Of a DNA stretch of 49,719 bases, positions 45,193-49,719 are shown piece by piece. Origin of the DNA: an uncultured Bacteroidia bacterium (lineage in GTDB: Bacteria > Bacteroidota > Bacteroidia > Bacteroidales > Prolixibacteraceae); assembly GCA_903850335.1 (NCBI GenBank), contig CAINLJ010000078.1, forward strand, positions 1-49,719. Reading direction: 5' to 3'. The position numbers were made by a program, and so were the translations under genes. The first letter of the stretch is position 1; every line of letters begins with the position of its first letter. Below the pieces are notes generated by a model, which was not told where the DNA came from, made no database searches, and worked only from the letters and a program-made list of their open reading frames with translations.

Positions 45193-46536
45193 TTATTTAT
45201 TGAGTTCTGACAAGAGACGTTCAAAAGCAGATTCCACCCTGTTGAAATTGAAGTCGCTGATTATCCGGTTCTTTTTTTCAGCTATCTGCTTATTACACAA
45301 GTTCCCAATACTACCTTCGTGCGTATGGGTGATCGTTTTATCGGGATGGAAATCATGATTATTGATGGATACTCCTACAAGTCTGTATGCCTCCCGAAAA
45401 GGGACACCCTGCACAACCATCCTGTTTACCTCTTCGACACTGTAAATATTCTCATATCGCTTATCGTCCATGATTTTTGTATTCACTGTCATGTTGCTGA
45501 TAGCGAAACATGCAATTGACAGACAGTTTTTTAATTCCGCAAACGCCGGTATAAATTCTTCCTTGACAAGCTGAAGATCCCTGAAATAGCCGCTTGGCAA
45601 GTTGTTTGTCATGAGTAAAATCTGATTGGGAAGCGACTGTATTCGATTGCAGTGGGACCGGAGAAGCTCAAAGACATCCGGATTTTTTTTATGAGGCATA
45701 ATGCTTGATCCTGTAGTCAGTTCGTCCGGAAGAGAGACAAAGCTGAAATTCTGACTCATAAACAAACAAACATCATAAGCGAGTCTGGATAGGGTTGCGG
45801 CAACCGATGCGAGGGCAAAAGCAGTAATCTTCTCAACCTTACCTCTTCCCATTTGTGCATAAATTACATTATAATTCAGGGTCTCGAAGCCCAGAAGATC
45901 GGTTGTCATTGATCTGTTAAGCGGGAAAGATGAGCCATATCCTGCAGCTGAACCAAGTGGATTCTGATCCGCAATTCTGTAAGCGGTCTGAAGAAGTAGT
46001 AAGTCATCTGTCAGACTTTCTGAATATGCTCCAAACCAGAGTCCAAATGATGAGGGCATCGCGACCTGCAGGTGAGTATATCCGGGCATGAGCACATTCT
46101 TGTATTTTTCACTCTGGGAAATGAGTATTTCAAAAAGCTCAGCTACCTCGTAGACAATAGTTTTTATCTCATGCCTGATGAATAATTTCAGATCCAGCAG
46201 AACCTGATCATTTCTGGAACGGCCACTATGAATTTTCTTACCGGTATCACCAAGTCTTCTGGTTAATATCAATTCTACCTGGGAATGAACGTCTTCGCTT
46301 CCTTCTTCAATAATAAAATTGGCTGATTTTATATCGGCATAAATAGCCCGTAATTCATTTGTGAGTGAATTCAGTTCCTGAGAGGTCAGTAAACCTATGG
46401 ATTCAAGCATCCTGATATGGGCCAAAGATCCGAGAACATCGAATTCAGCAAGGAAATAATCCATTTCTGTATCCTTTCCGATAGTAAATGATTCGATGAG
46501 CTTATTTATTTCTGTCCCTTTGTCCCAAAGTTTCAT
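45193..46536 (-). CDS. argH: Argininosuccinate lyase
   Basis: A 447-aa member of the fumarase/aspartase superfamily. DVHSQVELILTRRLGDTGKKIH in part, SGRSRNDQVLLDL, PGYTHLQVAMPSSFG and the signature GSSIMPHKKNPD are conserved; the Ser of GSSIMP is the catalytic acid/base. It splits argininosuccinate into arginine and fumarate, the last arginine step. The frame starts two codons earlier with TTG; ATG 46536 (MKLWDKG) is preferred. It lies alone, upstream of gltBD, about 16 kb from the main arg cluster. Confidence 0.96.
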   Translation of the reverse strand: MKLWDKGTEINKLIESFTIGKDTEMDYFLAEFDVLGSLAHIRMLESIGLLTSQELNSLTNELRAIYADIKSANFIIEEGSEDVHSQVELILTRRLGDTGKKIHSGRSRNDQVLLDLKLFIRHEIKTIVYEVAELFEILISQSEKYKNVLMPGYTHLQVAMPSSFGLWFGAYSESLTDDLLLLQTAYRIADQNPLGSAAGYGSSFPLNRSMTTDLLGFETLNYNVIYAQMGRGKVEKITAFALASVAATLSRLAYDVCLFMSQNFSFVSLPDELTTGSSIMPHKKNPDVFELLRSHCNRIQSLPNQILLMTNNLPSGYFRDLQLVKEEFIPAFAELKNCLSIACFAISNMTVNTKIMDDKRYENIYSVEEVNRMVVQGVPFREAYRLVGVSINNHDFHPDKTITHTHEGSIGNLCNKQIAEKKNRIISDFNFNRVESAFERLLSELNK

Positions 46537-46563
46537 GTACAATTGTAATTATTAGATGTTTTG

Positions 46564-46571
46564 CAAATTTA
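46564..46571 (-). promoter_or_regulatory. Probable -7 element of argH
   Basis: Minus-strand TAAATTTG matches TAnnTTTG exactly and would start transcription near 46557, about 20 nt before the argH ATG. A TTTG lies 23 nt upstream of it, a little beyond the usual spacing. Confidence 0.45.
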
Positions 46572-46657
46572 TTATAATCCTTGCAAAAAATGGCCAAAGG
46601 AGAATCACAGAGTATAAAAATTACGGGATTTGTTAATAATTTATTCGAATTTATGAT

Positions 46658-48037
46658 CTAATTATTGTTTTTCAGCCATTGGTCTCTTTCCAGGTTATAT
46701 TTTTCAATATCCTTTTTGGAGTTGGTACGCAGGAAGCGGTTTGTTGGCATCAGATATTTTGCATTATTTGGCAATTGCTGGTAACTAATTGATTTAATTC
46801 CTGCAGCATCCTTACGGATAGTAAATCCATCGAAAGGAGATCCATTTGTTGTAAAGGCACCAAATTTTATAGAATCTGCCGATACATCAAGAATCTGGTA
46901 CATTTGGGTATTTGAAGCAAGTTTATCCATCTTGTCTGAGAATTTAAGATCATAAACTTTTGGACTTGCATGGGTGACGATGTAGACTGTACCTGGTTTG
47001 TCATCCCCCTGGTCGGCTGGAATATGCGCCGCCCTGCCATAAGAATGATCATGCCCTGAAAGGACAAGGTCCACATTATACTGATCAAATAAGGATTTAA
47101 ACAAGGTTCTCAGATAAAAATAATCACGACCTCTGCTTGTCGAATAGAGTGGATGATGCATAATAACAATGATCCATCTTTTATGAGTGTTTTCAAGAAC
47201 TGATTTTAACCATTTTCGTTGTTCAAGAGCGGATGGGAGAGATTGAATTCCGTTTGAATCAAGGCTTATAATCCTTGTGTTCTGGTAATCCCAGTAGCAG
47301 GCGCGTCCCTTAAAGTTTTCAGGTCCGTTTTGGGGAAACGGAAAGTGAGCCATCCATCGCTCATCAAGTCTTTGAATAACACCTTTATGGTATTCATGGT
47401 TACCAGGGGTGGCAAGGATGGGTATAGTTCTGAAAAGATTTCCTCCGGAGCGAAACCATTCACCCCAGTAGGCATCATGGGGCCTTTCGATCATGTCACC
47501 GATAAACAACATAAAGTCAGCGTCCGGTCTGCTTTCCGATGCACGGTGAAAAAGTTTTCCCGCAGATCCATTAATTGAATCCTGAACATCCCCAATATAA
47601 ATAAAGGAAAAAGTACTGTCCTTAACGTTACCCATCTTAAATGAGTACCAGTCTGACCAAAGATTTCCATTGGCTACACGATATTGATAGGTTTCACCTC
47701 CGTTAAGATTCCTGAGTGCTACTCTAAAAAAGGCAGAGGCACCTCCTGATGTTTTTAAGATTTTTGATTTGGCGTTATAAGTGGTTGTATCTCCATTGAA
47801 AGATTTGCCTGTTACCTGCAGGGTTCCCTGATGATTAATTGTGTCTCCCTCCCAGGTTACATCTCTGGAGTTGGTCGCATCACCGGACCATGAAATAAGT
47901 ATTCTTCCCGGCTCCGGTGACGGATGATAAACTGGTTCAGGCGGGTTGTAAAACCATGAATCCCATTTAATCCAGATTACAACTATTGTCAGGATGGCTA
48001 CACCGACCCAAATTGTTCTTTTTGTTGTGTGTTTCAT
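46658..48037 (-). CDS. Membrane-anchored metallophosphoesterase, purple acid phosphatase-like
   Basis: A 459-aa protein from the ATG at 48037 (MKHTTKR). The frame opens six codons earlier with TTG, which I think is not used. An N-terminal hydrophobic segment (about 8-24) anchors or exports it. A fibronectin-like N-terminal domain (about 35-140) precedes the metallophosphoesterase domain with YIGDVQD, FIGDMIE, PGNHEYHK, IIVIMHHPLYS and LSGHDHSYGR, the metal ligands in order. It probably releases phosphate from phosphomonoesters in the periplasm. Divergent from the porin gene. Confidence 0.88.
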   Translation of the reverse strand: MKHTTKRTIWVGVAILTIVVIWIKWDSWFYNPPEPVYHPSPEPGRILISWSGDATNSRDVTWEGDTINHQGTLQVTGKSFNGDTTTYNAKSKILKTSGGASAFFRVALRNLNGGETYQYRVANGNLWSDWYSFKMGNVKDSTFSFIYIGDVQDSINGSAGKLFHRASESRPDADFMLFIGDMIERPHDAYWGEWFRSGGNLFRTIPILATPGNHEYHKGVIQRLDERWMAHFPFPQNGPENFKGRACYWDYQNTRIISLDSNGIQSLPSALEQRKWLKSVLENTHKRWIIVIMHHPLYSTSRGRDYFYLRTLFKSLFDQYNVDLVLSGHDHSYGRAAHIPADQGDDKPGTVYIVTHASPKVYDLKFSDKMDKLASNTQMYQILDVSADSIKFGAFTTNGSPFDGFTIRKDAAGIKSISYQQLPNNAKYLMPTNRFLRTNSKKDIEKYNLERDQWLKNNN

Positions 48038-48224
48038 TTTTGGCCCTTTCTCCAAATATAATCTTTATTCTTTAACTACATATACTACTTAAAAATGTTT
48101 AGCAGGAGAACTTGTTTATAGTTTGATTCCCTTTTAGTTCAATATTCATAACAAATATCAAAAAGATCATATATTCAATAATAAATATCTAATATGTCAA
48201 TATAAATTTATAAAAAAATCAAAA

Positions 48225-48252
48225 TGATATCAATTCTTGATAATTGGTATCA
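48225..48252. promoter_or_regulatory. Inverted repeat in the divergent region
   Basis: TGATATCAATT (48225-48235) and AATTGGTATCA (48242-48252) form an 11-bp inverted repeat with one mismatch and a 6-bp spacer. The size fits a dimeric regulator site. It lies between the metallophosphoesterase and porin genes. Confidence 0.4.
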
Positions 48253-48348
48253 AAATACTCATAATGAACGATTAGAATGTTTAATTATTATCAAAATAGG
48301 GTATGCAGTGTTAAATAAATGTTATTAAGAACAGAATAAATAAAAAAT

Positions 48349-48412
48349 ATGGGGGTGTATATGGAAAAAACAATAAGTTTGCGCCATAAAACAATAAAAA
48401 ATGGGGGTCTAT
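48349..48412 (+). promoter_or_regulatory. Direct repeats around a -7 box upstream of the porin-amt pair
   Basis: ATGGGGGTGTAT (48349-48360) and ATGGGGGTCTAT (48401-48412) are 52 bp apart, each preceded by an A-rich AATAAAAAAT stretch. Between them lies TAAGTTTG (48374-48381), an exact TAnnTTTG match. No TTTG is present at the -33 position; the first repeat occupies it instead, which suggests an activator-dependent promoter. Transcription would start near 48388, 100 nt before the porin ATG. Confidence 0.45.
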
Positions 48413-48488
48413 CAAAATAAAATAAAAAATGAACTTATTTAAAGCATCTCGAATTCCTAAAATTATTGTTAAACTTTAAAAGATTATT

Positions 48489-49139
48489 ATGAAAAAAGTT
48501 AGTTTATTCTTATTCGTCGCTTTTGTTTTGGCAGGAGCTTTTACCGGTTTTGCACAAGAGTCAAAAGGGGCCTGGTCAGCAGGGGCAGATGTAGTCAGTA
48601 GTTATATCTGGAGGGGATCCAAGGCAGGTGCGTTTAGCATCCAACCTACTGTAAAGTACACTTCCGGAATCTTTTCGATCGGAGCATGGGGATCAGGAGA
48701 CCTTACTACAGGCTCACCAGAAGAGGCAGATCTGTTTGCCTTATTTTCGTTGAAATCGGGTCTTTCACTTGGTTTAACCGATTACCACTACAACACAACG
48801 AAATATTTTGCGGACAAAGCACATGCAATTGAAGGAAATTTAGGTTATACCAAGGGTAACTTTAGTATCGCTGGTAATTACATCTTCAATGTTGCCTCCG
48901 GGACAGTTGGAAACGACAAGTATTTGGAAGCTGGTTATCAGTTTAAAACTGTTAAATTATTTGTCGGAGCAGGGGATGGCTGGTACACAAATGATGCCTC
49001 TTTCCAGGTCTGTAACATAGGTGTAACTGCATCCAAGACATTGAAATTCAGTGAGTCTTTCTCAATTCCTCTAACAGGGTCAATCATTCTAAACCCAAAT
49101 AAGGAGCAGATATTTTATGTAATTGGCATTTCATTATAA
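48489..49139 (+). CDS. TorF-type putative outer-membrane porin
   Basis: A 216-aa protein with a clear signal peptide (cleavage after about GFAQ, residue 22). The mature part begins with SAGADVVSSYIWRGSKAG, typical of TorF/Gcw_chp-type beta-barrel proteins, alternates hydrophobic residues in beta strands, and ends in an aromatic-hydrophobic strand (IFYVIGISL). It is 19 bp upstream of amt, a pairing often seen, so it may admit ammonium or other small nitrogen compounds across the outer membrane (inference). Confidence 0.82.
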   Translation: MKKVSLFLFVAFVLAGAFTGFAQESKGAWSAGADVVSSYIWRGSKAGAFSIQPTVKYTSGIFSIGAWGSGDLTTGSPEEADLFALFSLKSGLSLGLTDYHYNTTKYFADKAHAIEGNLGYTKGNFSIAGNYIFNVASGTVGNDKYLEAGYQFKTVKLFVGAGDGWYTNDASFQVCNIGVTASKTLKFSESFSIPLTGSIILNPNKEQIFYVIGISL

Positions 49140-49158
49140 ACTATTAATAATCTGAAGC

Positions 49159-49719
49159 ATGAAAGCTACAACAATCAACTCCCGAAGTACGGGGATTTTC
49201 ACCAGGATAAATGAAAACATATCTAAACCTAAAAACTGGAAATTAGGTTTTACAATTTTAGCAGGAAAAATGATTGGACTCTTTGTCGTGATCATGGCAA
49301 TGATGATGATCCCTGGTCTAATTGGTACATCTGCAATGGCTGCAGATACTTACACGCCTCACGAGACATCAATGATAAACAGTTTAAATACTGTTTGGAC
49401 TCTGGTGGCAGCATTCCTTGTATTTGGGATGCAGGCTGGTTTCGTGATGCTTGAAGCCGGTTTTGCAAGAAAGCGTGAAACAGTAAATATTTTGGTCGAA
49501 TGTGTACTTGATACTGCAATCTGTGGCATATCCTTCTGGGCTATAGGTTACGCATTCATGTTTAGTCATGGTAATGGTTTTATAGGAACACAATGGTTCT
49601 TCCTTCAGGGAGCACCTGACACGTATGAGGCAACTGGTGTTGCGATTTTGGCTCACTGGATTTTTCAGTTTGCTTTTGCTGATACCGCTTCAACAATTAC
49701 CTCTGGCGCAATGATCGGC
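49159..49719 (+). CDS. amt: Ammonium transporter, 5' part (cut by window end)
   Basis: 187 codons, open at the right edge. After about 35 polar residues comes a hydrophobic segment ending in TSAMAAD, likely a signal sequence. The Amt core begins with NTVWTLVAAFLVFGMQAG, then FVMLEAGFARKRETVNIL, and IFQFAFADTASTITSGAM, which are diagnostic of AmtB. It carries ammonium into the cell. It is in one unit with the TorF-type porin gene 19 bp upstream; whether a glnK follows cannot be seen. Confidence 0.93.
   Translation, partial: MKATTINSRSTGIFTRINENISKPKNWKLGFTILAGKMIGLFVVIMAMMMIPGLIGTSAMAADTYTPHETSMINSLNTVWTLVAAFLVFGMQAGFVMLEAGFARKRETVNILVECVLDTAICGISFWAIGYAFMFSHGNGFIGTQWFFLQGAPDTYEATGVAILAHWIFQFAFADTASTITSGAMIG

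Overview
The window looks like a chromosomal segment of a Bacteroidota bacterium, probably a Bacteroidales/Marinilabiliales-type anaerobe or facultative anaerobe. Supporting signs are an N-succinylornithine-type arginine pathway (ArgF' with Pro90), Bacteroidota-type promoters (TTTG, about 20 nt, TAnnTTTG), a DUF1460 secreted hydrolase, a TorF-type porin next to amt, and AT-rich spacers. I ran no database search; every family name comes from motifs and remembered families.

Layout. (1) 1-1078 has no convincing protein gene. It holds a degenerate hairpin repeat and a minus-strand unit of about 550 nt with a consensus promoter and a strong terminator, which I read as a candidate structured RNA or decayed small gene. 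(2) 1079-11628, minus strand: an operon nhaD - ppx/gppA - NtrC-like activator without a DNA-binding domain; a secreted serine hydrolase; an ABC-2 exporter with a CPBP protease; and an SRPBCC - TspO - SDR/DUF2867 group. (3) 11711-16017, minus: carAB, preceded by a leader ORF that overlaps an intrinsic terminator. (4) 16343-29392, plus: argR, a GNAT acyltransferase with a Cys cluster, argG, argC, argD, proC, an XRE-cupin regulator, an AMP-forming acyl-CoA ligase, proB, proA, argF', argB, argE. (5) 29488-38685, plus: a terminator, a His-rich leader peptide with a four-segment attenuator, then hisG-D-C-B, purU, hisH-A-F-IE and a DUF1460 gene. (6) 38763-46536: a bidirectional terminator, then minus-strand gltB-gltD and, upstream of them, argH. 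(7) 46658-49719: a minus-strand metallophosphoesterase, then divergently a TorF-type porin and amt, which runs off the end.

How the genes work together. Most of the window is a nitrogen-assimilation and amino-acid block. Ammonium enters through Amt, GltBD makes glutamate from glutamine, and CarAB makes carbamoyl phosphate. The arg genes carry succinylated intermediates to arginine, the pro genes use the same glutamate pool, and the his genes draw on glutamine through HisH. Two different cis-acting attenuators (carA and hisG) and a divergent argR/carA control region show that these branches are regulated separately.

The observations I rate highest are the carA leader/terminator overlap, the his attenuator, the unassigned transcription unit at 183-775, the Cys-cluster GNAT as the likely first enzyme of arginine synthesis, and the regulator plus acyl-CoA ligase pair lying inside the arg/pro operon.
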